Positions 20,602-28,766 of a DNA stretch of 64,000 nt are shown here, in pieces. A program made the translations under genes and the position numbers. A model generated the notes under the pieces. The model was not told where the DNA came from. It did no database searches and was given only the letters and a program-made list of their open reading frames with translations. This stretch comes from an uncultured Alistipes sp. (GTDB taxonomy: Bacteria > Bacteroidota > Bacteroidia > Bacteroidales > Rikenellaceae), in assembly GCA_944320985.1 (NCBI GenBank), contig CALUJN010000048.1:1-64000 (forward strand), written 5' to 3'. Position 1 is the first letter of the stretch; each line of letters opens with the position of its first letter.

Positions 20602-21450
20602 ATGATAATCAGCGGAAAGGAGTTGTCGGCCCGGTTGAAGGCCGACATGGCGGAGCAGGTGAAGACATTCCCTGCGAAATACGGACGTGTGCCCCATTTG
20701 GTGGTAATCCTCGTGGGAGACAATCCGGCGAGTGTGAGTTATGTGACGGGCAAGGCCAAGGCCTCGGAGGCAGTGGGCATCCGCAACACGACGATCCGTC
20801 GTCCGGAATCGATTCCGGAGGCGGAGTTGCTGGGGCTGATTGCCGAGTTGAATGCCGATCCGGAGGTGGACGGCATTCTGGTGCAGCTGCCCCTGCCCAA
20901 GCACATCGATGAGAGCAAGGTGATCGAGGCGATCGACAAGTCGAAGGATGTGGATGGATTCCATCCGCTGAACGTCGCGGCGCTGTGGCAGAAACAGCCC
21001 TGCACGCTGCCCTGTACGCCGAAGGGCATCATCAAGATGCTGAAGGCCGCCGGGGTGGAGATCGCCGGCAAACGGGCCGTGGTGATCGGCCGCAGCAACA
21101 TCGTGGGGCTTCCGGTTTCGAAACTGCTGCTCGACGAGAATGCCACGGTGACGATGGCCCACAGCCGTACGCGCAACCTCGCGGAGGTGACGCGTCAGGC
21201 GGAGATTCTGGTGGTGGCCATCGGGCGTCCGAAGTTCGTGACGGCCGACATGGTCTCCGACGGGACGGTGGTGATCGACGTGGGTGTAAACCGCGACCCC
21301 GAGACGGGCAAACTGTGCGGCGATGTCGATTTTGCTGCCATCGAACCGAAGGCTTCGGTCATTACGCCGGTGCCGGGTGGTGTGGGCCCGATGACGATCT
21401 GCTGCTTGATGGAGAACACGATCGAGTGTTTCCTGCGGAGCCGCAAGTAA
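20602..21450 (+). CDS. folD: methylenetetrahydrofolate dehydrogenase / cyclohydrolase
   Basis: FolD interconverts 5,10-methylene-, methenyl- and 10-formyl-tetrahydrofolate. The 282-residue protein has VGDNPASVSYVTGKAKA (about 38-54) with the catalytic lysine, GILVQLPLPKHI, KDVDGFHPLNVA, and the NADP loop VVIGRSNIVGLPVSKLL, ending with TPVPGGVGPMT. Its place at the end of the pur operon makes sense: it supplies formyl groups to PurN and PurH. It is followed by a terminator at 21592. Confidence 0.95.
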   Translation: MIISGKELSARLKADMAEQVKTFPAKYGRVPHLVVILVGDNPASVSYVTGKAKASEAVGIRNTTIRRPESIPEAELLGLIAELNADPEVDGILVQLPLPKHIDESKVIEAIDKSKDVDGFHPLNVAALWQKQPCTLPCTPKGIIKMLKAAGVEIAGKRAVVIGRSNIVGLPVSKLLLDENATVTMAHSRTRNLAEVTRQAEILVVAIGRPKFVTADMVSDGTVVIDVGVNRDPETGKLCGDVDFAAIEPKASVITPVPGGVGPMTICCLMENTIECFLRSRK

Positions 21451-21591
21451 TTCGGCGGCGGAGAGGGGCGGTTGCAGGAGGCTGGCTGACGTCTCGTTTC
21501 TGTAAAGGTGGCTCCTTTGCTTGTAACTGACCGAGCTTTTTCCTGCAACGGGCTAAGCTCATTTTGCCTGCAAACCTCTGTAAGACCAATG

Positions 21592-21622
21592 AAAAGTCCG
21601 GAACTGCGGTTCCGGACTTTTT
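21592..21622. terminator. bidirectional rho-independent terminator between folD and the DUF2156-GNAT gene
   Basis: A perfect 13-bp stem, AAAAGTCCGGAAC (21592-21604) with its complement at 21609-21621, closes a 4-base loop. It has T-runs on both strands. It lies between two convergent genes, so it can end the purine transcript and the minus-strand transcript. Confidence 0.9.
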
Positions 21623-21682
21623 GTATGGGTGTGGCCGAGTGACGTGTTTGTGGACTCCTGCTCCTGCCTCCGCTGCGGGCTC

Positions 21683-23068
21683 CTATTTGCGGAGGGTGGC
21701 TGTCAGTACTTCGGGCAGCGGGGTGGAGGTGTTGCGTCGCCAGACCATTGCCCGGTCGGTCGCCGCATCTCCCGTTCCGAAATCGAATCCGTCCGGGGTG
21801 ACAAACTGCGTGGGAATGTCGCTCTCGAATCCAAAGCCGCCGTAGAACGCCCGAAGCCACTCCTCACCGGGAGTCGGGATCAAAAAGGCCGCCTCGTCAC
21901 CCTGTTCGGCAATGCGCGCCAGGGCCTGCCGCATCAGTTGCGAGGCCAGACCGCGGCGGCGGGCCGATTCGGCCGTGGCGACGCCGTAGATGTAGGTCGT
22001 GCGGCCCAGTTCGGTGTCGAACGGCACGAGGTGGAGCATGGCCACGGTCTCTCCCTCCTCTTCGAGCGTCAGTGAACGCCGCCGCGAGTAGTAGCGGATC
22101 AGGAACGAATCGATGAAGTCGTCACTGTCACCGAAGGCCTCCTGCCACAGCCGTTTGCAGGCCAGTTCGTCGGGGTGCAGCCGGATGGCCGTGAACTTGT
22201 GCTGCAGAAAGGCGGGGTGGTAGGAGAGTTTGGCGCGTCGAAGTCCCTCCAGCCCGAGGTCCTCCTCGCGGTTGATGAGCGTGAAGCGGGCGGGCAGATG
22301 TTCGGCGAAGCATTTGTTGATGATCGTGAAGGCTCCGTCGTACTCCGTGTCGGCCTTCTCGACGTGAGTGTCGAACGTGTGGTCGTTGACGGCCGATCCG
22401 AACGTGAAGGCCACCAGCCGTTCGCCGACGTAGATGCAGCCGCCCGTGAGACCCAGTTCGTCGAAGTGCTCGAAGGCCCGCTGCATGGCCCGTTGTTCGG
22501 CACAGAGTTCCGAAGTGTGTCCCTCGTGCACCTTGCGCCACTCGCGTTCCAGGGCCATGCACTCCGCGAACCGCTCCGGTGTCAGCTCCTCGTAGCGGTA
22601 ATTGGGGTATTCGGCCGTGAAGCGGTTGATGTGGTTACGCTTGGGCTGGTAGCGGCGTCCGGGAAGCGTGCGCAGGTCGTCGGCGTTGTAAACGTAGTCT
22701 TCGAGCGCCCGGTCCGATTCGAAGGCAAACTCTCCGGGATGCATCCGCCGGATCATTTCGCACCCCTCGTCCGTCAGTCCGATGATGCGCAGGCGTTGTC
22801 CGTGGGCGTGAGCATCCTCGCGCAGCCGGGGAATGATCGCTCCGAAATCACCCTCACCGACCGGTTGCATGTAACCGATGCGCGTGCCGCCGTCGATCTG
22901 GAAGCGGATGACTAGAAACCCCTCGATTTCGGCCCAGGCGCTGTGGTAGACCGCCTGCCAGCAGAACATGTTGGCAAAGGCCAGGTCGCAGTTGCAGATG
23001 CCCGAAGGCATCGTGTAGCGTTCGATGACGCGGCGGTCTTCGAGACGGACGGGATGGAATTCAATCAT
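21683..23068 (-). CDS. DUF2156 (MprF-like) plus GNAT acetyltransferase fusion protein
   Basis: This 461-residue protein seems to join two acyltransferase-fold modules. Residues 1 to about 295 match DUF2156, related to the C-terminal domain of phosphatidylglycerol lysyltransferases (SGICNCDLAFANMFCWQ near the start, FGSAVNDHTFDTHVEKAD in the middle, LSYHPAFLQHKF at the end). Residues from about 302 form a GNAT domain with the acetyl-CoA loop ARRRGLASQLM (369-379) and AFYGGFGFE. I chose the ATG at 23068; upstream in-frame codons lie inside the neighbouring gene. The start overlaps the preceding LtaS-like gene by 8 bases, implying translational coupling. Substrate is unknown; a lipid head-group role is inferred from the neighbour. 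Confidence 0.8.
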   Translation of the reverse strand: MIEFHPVRLEDRRVIERYTMPSGICNCDLAFANMFCWQAVYHSAWAEIEGFLVIRFQIDGGTRIGYMQPVGEGDFGAIIPRLREDAHAHGQRLRIIGLTDEGCEMIRRMHPGEFAFESDRALEDYVYNADDLRTLPGRRYQPKRNHINRFTAEYPNYRYEELTPERFAECMALEREWRKVHEGHTSELCAEQRAMQRAFEHFDELGLTGGCIYVGERLVAFTFGSAVNDHTFDTHVEKADTEYDGAFTIINKCFAEHLPARFTLINREEDLGLEGLRRAKLSYHPAFLQHKFTAIRLHPDELACKRLWQEAFGDSDDFIDSFLIRYYSRRRSLTLEEEGETVAMLHLVPFDTELGRTTYIYGVATAESARRRGLASQLMRQALARIAEQGDEAAFLIPTPGEEWLRAFYGGFGFESDIPTQFVTPDGFDFGTGDAATDRAMVWRRNTSTPLPEVLTATLRK

Positions 23069-25091
23069 GAACCGTGTAATTCTTTTGTGCGATGCGCCCG
23101 TAGTATTGCTGCAGAAGAGCCTGGAAGCTGTGTACGAGGCTGTCGGCTGCTGCCGATGCGGAGAGTTCTGCCCGGACTGTTTCTTCCGATCCGGCCACCC
23201 CTTCCGGCTGGTTCGTTTCTGCAGCAGCTGCCGGTTTTGCAGCCGGTGCCGGCGCCTTCCCGACCGGAGCTCCCGAATCGTCGAGGAGCACGGTCCCATT
23301 GTCGGTCAGCGCGCGGAATTGTCCGTCGTAGCTGACGGACCATTGCGGGCGAAGGGGTTCGTTCAATACGTCGCGGCCGAAGGCGAAGTAGGGTTCCCGG
23401 TTGCCGGTGAGCCCCAACAGCGTCGGCATCAGATCGAGCTGCTGTGTGATCTCCGTCACGTCGCCCCGCAGGGCCCCGTCGGGCGTATGGATGAATGCGA
23501 GGATGTGCATGTTCCCGGGATAGCTGCGGGTCACATCGGCGAACTTCTCCGATGAAACGTGGTCGGCCACGAATACGAAAATCGTGCGTCGGAACCACTC
23601 CTCCTTCCCGAAGCGTTCAAAGAAACGGCGGAAGGCCAGGTCGTCGTATGCAACGCCCTTGTGGATCTTCGTGTAACCGTCGGGGAGTGTTTTTGCGTAT
23701 TTCTCCGGCACGACGAAGGGGTGGTGTGACGAGAGGGTGAAGAGCGATGCGAAGAAGGGTTCGGGCATCGCCGAGATCTCTTCACCGAAGAACTGCAGGA
23801 AGGGCTCGTCCCAGATGCCCCAGTATCCGTCGAAATCCGCCGTACTGTGCCGTGCCTCATAATCTTCGCGACTGACAAGGCGTTCGACGCCCGCCGAACG
23901 GGCATAGGCTCCGAATCCCATCGATCCGTGCTCCGAACCGCAGAAAAAGGCTGTCGAGTAGCCGCGGTCGGCAAGGATGGCCGGCAGTTGACGACTCTCG
24001 CCGAGTGCCTGCGGCATCAGCACGAAGGGGGTGCGGAACGACGGGATGCTTCCCAGCAGGGAGGGCATGGCCTGGATCGAGCGTGTGCCGTTGGCGAACA
24101 TGCGGCGGAAGGTCAACCCTTCGCGCATCAAAGAATCGAGGAACGGCGTGAAGCCCTTTTGGGGCAGGTCGGCATAGATCTCCGGACACAGATGCGCCGA
24201 GTGCTCGGCCGACATGCTCTCCAGAATGAAGATGACGATGTTGCGCCTTCCGAGGTTGAGTGCGGTGCTGTCGGCGGGTTGGTGGACCGGTGTAAAGTGG
24301 AGCGGGAGCTCTTCGTCGGAGAAGTATTTTCGGAATTTGCTCTCTCCGGAGCTTCCTGCGGTTCGCAGGATGCAGAACGGGTTGCTCAGGATGAGGTTGG
24401 CCTTGCCGCTGTCGGGGGTGTAGAGCGTGGCGTTCGAGAGGGTGATCGGGCGCGTCATGCGCGTCATGCCGCCCCGCATGCCGGCGATGCTCAACCCTGC
24501 GGCCATTGCCAGCAGCAGGGCCCCTCCGACAAAGTAGGGCCAGCCGCGATGCAGCAGACTCTCTTCGCGGACCCGGCGGCGATAAGCCCAGGCCAGCAGC
24601 GCCGTGAGTGCGGCCCAGAGCAGGACGAGATACCAGTTCTCGGCCATGAACTTCCCGACAAGCTGCAGCGAATTGTCGTTGTCGGCGAAGAAGATCTCGT
24701 CGGCGGTGAATCGTTTCTGCGTGTAGCGGAAGTAGACCGTATCGGCGAGGTTCGCGGCGACGACCAGCAGGGAATTCACCACGACGTAGTAGCCGAAGAG
24801 CAGGTTCCGATACCAGCGCTGTTCGCGGAAGTGGAAGGGCAGCATCGCAAGCAGGATGAATACCCCGTCGGCATAGACGATCGACGAGGTGTCGAATTTC
24901 AGCGCTCCGGCAAGGAGCTGGACGATCTCTTCGCCGCGGAGCGGGCCGATGAGCGAGGCGTTGTAGAGGTAGAAAACCACACGGCAGAGCATCAATACGG
25001 CATACAGTATGACGATCCGCCACAGCAGCATGGCTGTCGGTGTGTGGATCAGTCGCGAAATGCGAGTCGGATGCTGTGACGTGCGATCCAT
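23061..25091 (-). CDS. LtaS-like membrane phosphoglycerol transferase / sulfatase-fold protein
   Basis: The 676-residue protein has about five transmembrane helices in residues 22-210 and then an extracytoplasmic alkaline-phosphatase-fold domain of the LTA synthase/sulfatase class. Visible active-site elements are E291 in FILESMSAEHS, the nucleophile threonine T336 in ANGTRSIQAMPS, and D510-H511 in VFVADHVSS. The family transfers glycerol phosphate from phosphatidylglycerol. In a Gram-negative organism the acceptor may be a membrane glycan or lipid; that is unknown here. The last ~70 residues are Ala/Pro/Glu-rich and look disordered, ending with an amphipathic segment. It overlaps the next gene by 8 bases. 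Confidence 0.85.
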   Translation of the reverse strand: MDRTSQHPTRISRLIHTPTAMLLWRIVILYAVLMLCRVVFYLYNASLIGPLRGEEIVQLLAGALKFDTSSIVYADGVFILLAMLPFHFREQRWYRNLLFGYYVVVNSLLVVAANLADTVYFRYTQKRFTADEIFFADNDNSLQLVGKFMAENWYLVLLWAALTALLAWAYRRRVREESLLHRGWPYFVGGALLLAMAAGLSIAGMRGGMTRMTRPITLSNATLYTPDSGKANLILSNPFCILRTAGSSGESKFRKYFSDEELPLHFTPVHQPADSTALNLGRRNIVIFILESMSAEHSAHLCPEIYADLPQKGFTPFLDSLMREGLTFRRMFANGTRSIQAMPSLLGSIPSFRTPFVLMPQALGESRQLPAILADRGYSTAFFCGSEHGSMGFGAYARSAGVERLVSREDYEARHSTADFDGYWGIWDEPFLQFFGEEISAMPEPFFASLFTLSSHHPFVVPEKYAKTLPDGYTKIHKGVAYDDLAFRRFFERFGKEEWFRRTIFVFVADHVSSEKFADVTRSYPGNMHILAFIHTPDGALRGDVTEITQQLDLMPTLLGLTGNREPYFAFGRDVLNEPLRPQWSVSYDGQFRALTDNGTVLLDDSGAPVGKAPAPAAKPAAAAETNQPEGVAGSEETVRAELSASAAADSLVHSFQALLQQYYGRIAQKNYTVHD

Positions 25092-25106
25092 CGGATTTTC
25101 CTCAGT

Positions 25107-25125
25107 CCGGGGATCGGATCCCCGG
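25107..25125. repeat. short perfect inverted repeat between nadC and the LtaS-like gene
   Basis: CCGGGGATC (25107-25115) is followed by one base and its exact complement GATCCCCGG (25117-25125). It sits in the 151-base gap between the nadC stop and the LtaS-like start. No T-run follows on the minus strand, so it is not a standard terminator. It could be an mRNA hairpin or a protein site. Confidence 0.4.
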
Positions 25126-25242
25126 CGTTTCGTTCTCTGCTTGTTTATGCTGCGTTTCGCCCCTTTTTGGCTTGGCGCGGGTTAACCCTTCTTGCTTACC
25201 CCTTCCCGCTGGCTCTGCGGTTCACTCCCGCCTCCTGTCGTC

Positions 25243-26097
25243 TTATTCGCAGGCCTTGAGCGACATGTCGAGCGAGCGGATCTGGTGGGTAAGCGCTCCG
25301 ACGGAGATGAAATCCACGCCGCATTCGGCATATTCGCGCAACGTTTCGAGGGTGATGCCGCCGCTGGATTCGGTTTCGCAGCGTCCGGCGACCTTCTCCA
25401 CGGCGAGGCGTGTCATTTCGGGCGAGAAGTTGTCGAACATGATGCGGTCGACGCCTCCCGCGGCAAACACCTCGTCGATATCCTCCAGCGTACGGACTTC
25501 ACACTCGATGGGAATATCCTTTCCCTTGGCCTTGAGGTATTCGCGGGCGCCGGTGATTGCCTGACGGATCCCTCCTGCAAAATCGATGTGGTTGTCCTTC
25601 AGCAGAATCATGTCGAAGAGCCCCATGCGGTGGTTCTCGCCGCCGCCCAACTTTACGGCCATCTTGTCCAGCACGCGCATGCCGGGTGTTGTCTTGCGGG
25701 TGTCGAGGACCTTGGTGTGAAGTCCTTCGAGCTTCCGGACGTAGACGGCCGTCTGGGTCGCCACGCCGCTCATGCGCTGCATGATGTTCAGCAGAATACG
25801 TTCGGCCTGCAGCAGCGAGCGGAGGCGCCCCGAGACGTAGAAGGCCACGTCGCCGGGTTTCACGCGCGTGCCGTCCTCGAGAATCTGTTCGAACTGCATC
25901 TCGGGATCGAGGCGGTGCAGAACGATCCGTGCAATTTCGATGCCGGCGATCACGCCTTCCTGCTTGCAGAGCAGGCGCATGCGTCCGTGTTCGTCGGCCG
26001 GGATGCAGCAGAGCGACGTGTGGTCGCCGTCTCCGATATCCTCCTTGATGCAGAGTTCGATGAGTTCGTCCACAAAGGGCTTGTATTCGGGTTTCAT
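25243..26097 (-). CDS. nadC: nicotinate-nucleotide pyrophosphorylase (carboxylating)
   Basis: NadC converts quinolinate and PRPP to nicotinic acid mononucleotide in NAD synthesis. The 284-residue protein has EDIGDGDHTS (19-28), LNIMQRMSGVAT (about 102-113), LDTRKTTPGMRVLDK with substrate-binding Arg and Lys, GGGENHRMGLFDMILLKDNH, and the C-terminal barrel motif VDFISVGALTH. Length is normal. nadE elsewhere in the window covers the final step of the same pathway. It lies in a minus-strand run between a calycin-like lipoprotein gene and the LtaS-like gene. Confidence 0.95.
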   Translation of the reverse strand: MKPEYKPFVDELIELCIKEDIGDGDHTSLCCIPADEHGRMRLLCKQEGVIAGIEIARIVLHRLDPEMQFEQILEDGTRVKPGDVAFYVSGRLRSLLQAERILLNIMQRMSGVATQTAVYVRKLEGLHTKVLDTRKTTPGMRVLDKMAVKLGGGENHRMGLFDMILLKDNHIDFAGGIRQAITGAREYLKAKGKDIPIECEVRTLEDIDEVFAAGGVDRIMFDNFSPEMTRLAVEKVAGRCETESSGGITLETLREYAECGVDFISVGALTHQIRSLDMSLKACE

Positions 26098-26125
26098 ATC
26101 GTTGTTTGTTTCTGGTTTATGGGTG

Positions 26126-26133
26126 CAAAGTTA
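26126..26133 (-). promoter_or_regulatory. possible -7 element upstream of nadC
   Basis: On the minus strand TAACTTTG (26133 to 26126) followed by C matches TAnnTTTGC and lies 28 bases before the nadC start. No TTTG is found at the expected -33 distance, so the promoter call is weak. Confidence 0.4.
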
Positions 26134-26165
26134 ATATTTCGCGGGTGTATGTCGTCTGCCCGGGG

Positions 26166-26705
26166 TTATTTTTTTGTCAGCAGACGTCCTTCGTAGGTCA
26201 TGCGCCAGCTCTCCAGCCCGTCAACATTGCAGGTGAGCGAGATCCGGCACTCCACGTTGTCGATCGATCCCTCGATTCCGGTGAAGGTGTACGAGGCGTG
26301 TGTCTTGTAATCGGATCCGCCTCCCGTTTCGTTCAGGACCCGGACCTGCGGCGCGGAGCTGGTTGCCGAAAAGGTGAGCGATGCGCCCGTCCCCGGAGTG
26401 TAGGGCAGCCGGTACATGCGCAAATCGAGAGGCTCCATGTCTGCCGAGAAACGGGTTTGATGCATGTAGATGACCAGTTCCGTGCCGCCGGCAAATTCGA
26501 ACCACGCTTCCGGATCGGTGTAGATGGTGCCGTCTGTGGTGTTGGTCACGGTGACTGTCCCGGTGAAATGCATGTTCCGCCCGGAGTAGATGCCGTCGAT
26601 GATTTCGGGGTTGTTCGAGGCGTACTGGACCCCATCATCGGCTTCGTCGTTGCAGGCGGCCAGCGTAAGGACCGCCATGCTCATCATCATCAGTTTTTTC
26701 AGCAT
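26166..26705 (-). CDS. small lipoprotein, calycin-like beta barrel (putative)
   Basis: This 179-residue protein starts with a lipoprotein signal; the lipobox LTLAAC puts the lipidated cysteine at residue 18. The mature part is rich in short beta strands with alternating hydrophobic and Thr/Ser residues (for example GTVTVTNTTDGTIYTD and ASYTFTGIEG). This resembles the calycin-like lipoproteins common in Bacteroidales, but the match is from pattern only. No catalytic motif is visible. It lies between rlmH and nadC, in the same direction, with 140 and 68 bases of spacing. Confidence 0.7.
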   Translation of the reverse strand: MLKKLMMMSMAVLTLAACNDEADDGVQYASNNPEIIDGIYSGRNMHFTGTVTVTNTTDGTIYTDPEAWFEFAGGTELVIYMHQTRFSADMEPLDLRMYRLPYTPGTGASLTFSATSSAPQVRVLNETGGGSDYKTHASYTFTGIEGSIDNVECRISLTCNVDGLESWRMTYEGRLLTKK

Positions 26706-26845
26706 GTTCTATCGCAGTTTGGGTTGTTCCCGGGCCCCGGTTTGGTTGCTTCGTCCGGTTTGAACGGTTTTCCCGGGGCGGATATCGGGGAGGTTTCTCA
26801 CGAGACCGCATGTCGTCCCGCAGGCGGAAAGGGTATCGGCATCGG

Positions 26846-27319
26846 CTATTCGTGATGATAGGGTTCGTTGTTCAGAATGGTGAAGGCGCGGTAGATCTGT
26901 TCGGCGAAGATCGCCCGCACGATCTGGTGCGAGAAGGTCATGCGTGAAAGCGACAGCTTCGCGTCGGCCCGTTCGTAGACCTCTTCCGAAAAACCGTAGG
27001 GACCACCGATGACGAGTACGAGCCGTTTCACGCCGCTGTTGAGGCGTTTCTGGAGCCACAGCGCGAACTCCACCGAACGGTACTCGGTTCCCCGTTCGTC
27101 GAGCAGCACCACGTAGTCTCCTTCCGAAAGCTGGCGCAGAATGGCTTCTCCTTCGGCCGTTCGTTGCTGTTTGATGCTCAGGCTCTTCGTGTTGCGCACA
27201 TCGGGCAGAGTGGTCACGGCGAAACGGCAATAGTGGTTCACCCGTCGAGCATACAGCTCGACCAGCGCCGCGATCTCCTTCGAGTCGGTCTTGCCGATGA
27301 CGATCAGTTCGATGTTCAT
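26846..27319 (-). CDS. rlmH: 23S rRNA (pseudouridine1915-N3)-methyltransferase
   Basis: RlmH is a SPOUT methyltransferase that modifies pseudouridine 1915 in helix 69 of 23S rRNA. The 157-residue protein has LIVIGKTDSKEI near the N-terminus, VVLLDERG in the middle, LVIGGPYGFSEEV (the SAM-binding knot loop), and the C-terminal segment LSLSRMTFSHQIVRAIFAEQ. The ATG at 27319 gives exact family length; an upstream ATG at 27355 lies inside the preceding gene. It starts 4 bases after the stop of the GH2-like gene, so it is probably translated with it. Confidence 0.95.
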   Translation of the reverse strand: MNIELIVIGKTDSKEIAALVELYARRVNHYCRFAVTTLPDVRNTKSLSIKQQRTAEGEAILRQLSEGDYVVLLDERGTEYRSVEFALWLQKRLNSGVKRLVLVIGGPYGFSEEVYERADAKLSLSRMTFSHQIVRAIFAEQIYRAFTILNNEPYHHE

Positions 27320-27323
27320 TCCG

Positions 27324-28664
27324 TCACAGGTCGCTGTTCCATTCGCCGTCGGCATCGGAGTAGATCACCGGGCGGTTCTTCTCCACGGTCTTGAGCCACT
27401 CGTAGGCCTTGTACATGTTGTATCCGTTGCCGGAGGGGCATCCCAGGTCGTAGGCAATTACGCAGGTGAAGTTGCGCGAACGGTAATACATCGACTTTAC
27501 ACGTTCGAGGTATTCGTCGACCAGCCGCGGATCGTTCGACGGCGTACCGCCCACGCGGCGGTCGTCGCGTTTTTCGGGGGCATCGATTGCCGCCCGGTCG
27601 ATCACGTAGAGCCCGACCTCGTTGCACAGTTCATAGAACCACGCCGGTTGCGGATAACTCGGGCAGATCGTGTTTTTCCCTTTGGCCTTGAGGGCTTTGA
27701 GCTCCGCAAGAGTGGTCTTGGGGTCTGCCGCGGCGTTGTATTCCGCCCTGACGAGCTGCAACTCCTTGCCCAGCCGCATCAGACGTCCGTCGACGAGTTC
27801 CGTTTTTCCGAATCCGATCTTCAGCGGCATGTACTCCTTGTAGACGCCGTTGCGGCGCGTGAAGAGCATCACGCTGTAAAGGGGCGGGTTCTTGCTTCCG
27901 GCCTCCCAGCAGTTGTCATAAGTGTGGTAGATGAAGGGCGAGTAACGCACCGTGTCGGTCGATCGGCCCGGGATCGTGATTTCGGTCATGTTGAACTCCA
28001 GCAGCTTGCCCTGCGGCGAGTAGATGTCGTACCCCACGGTGACGGGCTCGTCGTAGTTGTAGGCGTTGCAGGCAACGATCTTCAGGTCGAGCATGCCGAA
28101 ATCGCGGCCCAGCGAGTCGGGGAGCAGCGCAATCTCGAGGTCGGGGATCGACCGTTTGTTCTGGTAGTAAAGGTAGCTGTTCTCGAAGATCGGACGCCGG
28201 ACGCCCTCCCCGTCGATCGGCATGCGGCGGGCGTGTATCAATACGCGGAAGTTGTTGACTCCCTGCCGGATGTAAGGCGTAAGATCGAACTCCGAGGGGG
28301 TCAGCGGGTCGTTCACCTCGGCAACAGGCCGGTCGTTGAGCCACAGCGAGTAGCCTGCTCCGGTGTTTTCGAGGTGCAGGAAGACCCGTCCGTCGGTCCA
28401 CTCGAAGGGAATATCGATTTTCGAACCGTAAAAGGCGCGGATGTCGCCCTCGGATTCGGTGATCAGCTCCGGACGGAAGTCCATCCAGTAGCCTCCGGCC
28501 TGGCGGTTGCGGGCATCGGCGTCGTGACGGGCGTTGTAGGGGACAACCTCCGTGCGGTAGATCCGTCCTCCCTCGATCAGAGGTGCGGGCGAGGACTCTT
28601 CCTGGGCCGCCGCCGTCAGCGCGCAGGCTGTCAGGGCAGCCGTCCATATCGTTCGTTTCATCAT
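27324..28664 (-). CDS. secreted GH2-fold protein, truncated and catalytically dead
   Basis: The 446-residue protein has a signal peptide (about residues 1-21). It then has a GH2 sugar-binding jelly roll (about 25-175; ENTGAGYSLWLNDRPVAEV), an Ig-like GH2 middle domain (about 190-300), and only the first part of the TIM barrel. Alignment by eye with LacZ pairs SHYPNHPLWYTLCD with PSYPQPAWFYELCN and WSLGNESGHG with YDLGCPSGNG. The acid/base Asn-Glu is therefore Cys409-Pro410 here. The chain ends before the nucleophile region. It should not hydrolyse glycosides; a binding role is possible. It is first in the minus-strand run and 4 bases from rlmH. Two adjacent ATGs (28664, 28661) could start it. 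Confidence 0.8.
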   Translation of the reverse strand: MMKRTIWTAALTACALTAAAQEESSPAPLIEGGRIYRTEVVPYNARHDADARNRQAGGYWMDFRPELITESEGDIRAFYGSKIDIPFEWTDGRVFLHLENTGAGYSLWLNDRPVAEVNDPLTPSEFDLTPYIRQGVNNFRVLIHARRMPIDGEGVRRPIFENSYLYYQNKRSIPDLEIALLPDSLGRDFGMLDLKIVACNAYNYDEPVTVGYDIYSPQGKLLEFNMTEITIPGRSTDTVRYSPFIYHTYDNCWEAGSKNPPLYSVMLFTRRNGVYKEYMPLKIGFGKTELVDGRLMRLGKELQLVRAEYNAAADPKTTLAELKALKAKGKNTICPSYPQPAWFYELCNEVGLYVIDRAAIDAPEKRDDRRVGGTPSNDPRLVDEYLERVKSMYYRSRNFTCVIAYDLGCPSGNGYNMYKAYEWLKTVEKNRPVIYSDADGEWNSDL

Positions 28665-28686
28665 TTGCTGAGATAGGTATGCAGGA

Positions 28687-28717
28687 CAAAGGTACTTTTT
28701 TTTTGTCAAATCGCAAA
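28687..28717 (-). promoter_or_regulatory. promoter for the GH2-like / rlmH minus-strand run
   Basis: On the minus strand TTTG (28717-28714), 19 bases, then TACCTTTG (28694-28687) match the Bacteroidota consensus exactly in sequence and spacing. The start codon at 28664 follows about 23 bases later. It overlaps the asnS promoter on the other strand. Confidence 0.8.
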
Positions 28718-28732
28718 TAATGGCTAACTTTG
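28702..28732 (+). promoter_or_regulatory. asnS promoter
   Basis: TTTG (28702-28705), 19 bases, then TAACTTTG (28725-28732) match the Bacteroidota consensus exactly. The asnS start codon at 28767 follows after about 34 bases. The -33 box lies inside the spacer of the divergent minus-strand promoter, so both cannot be occupied together. Confidence 0.85.
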
Positions 28733-28766
28733 GCAATTCGGAAAAACGTGTGAACTGAATATCCTT

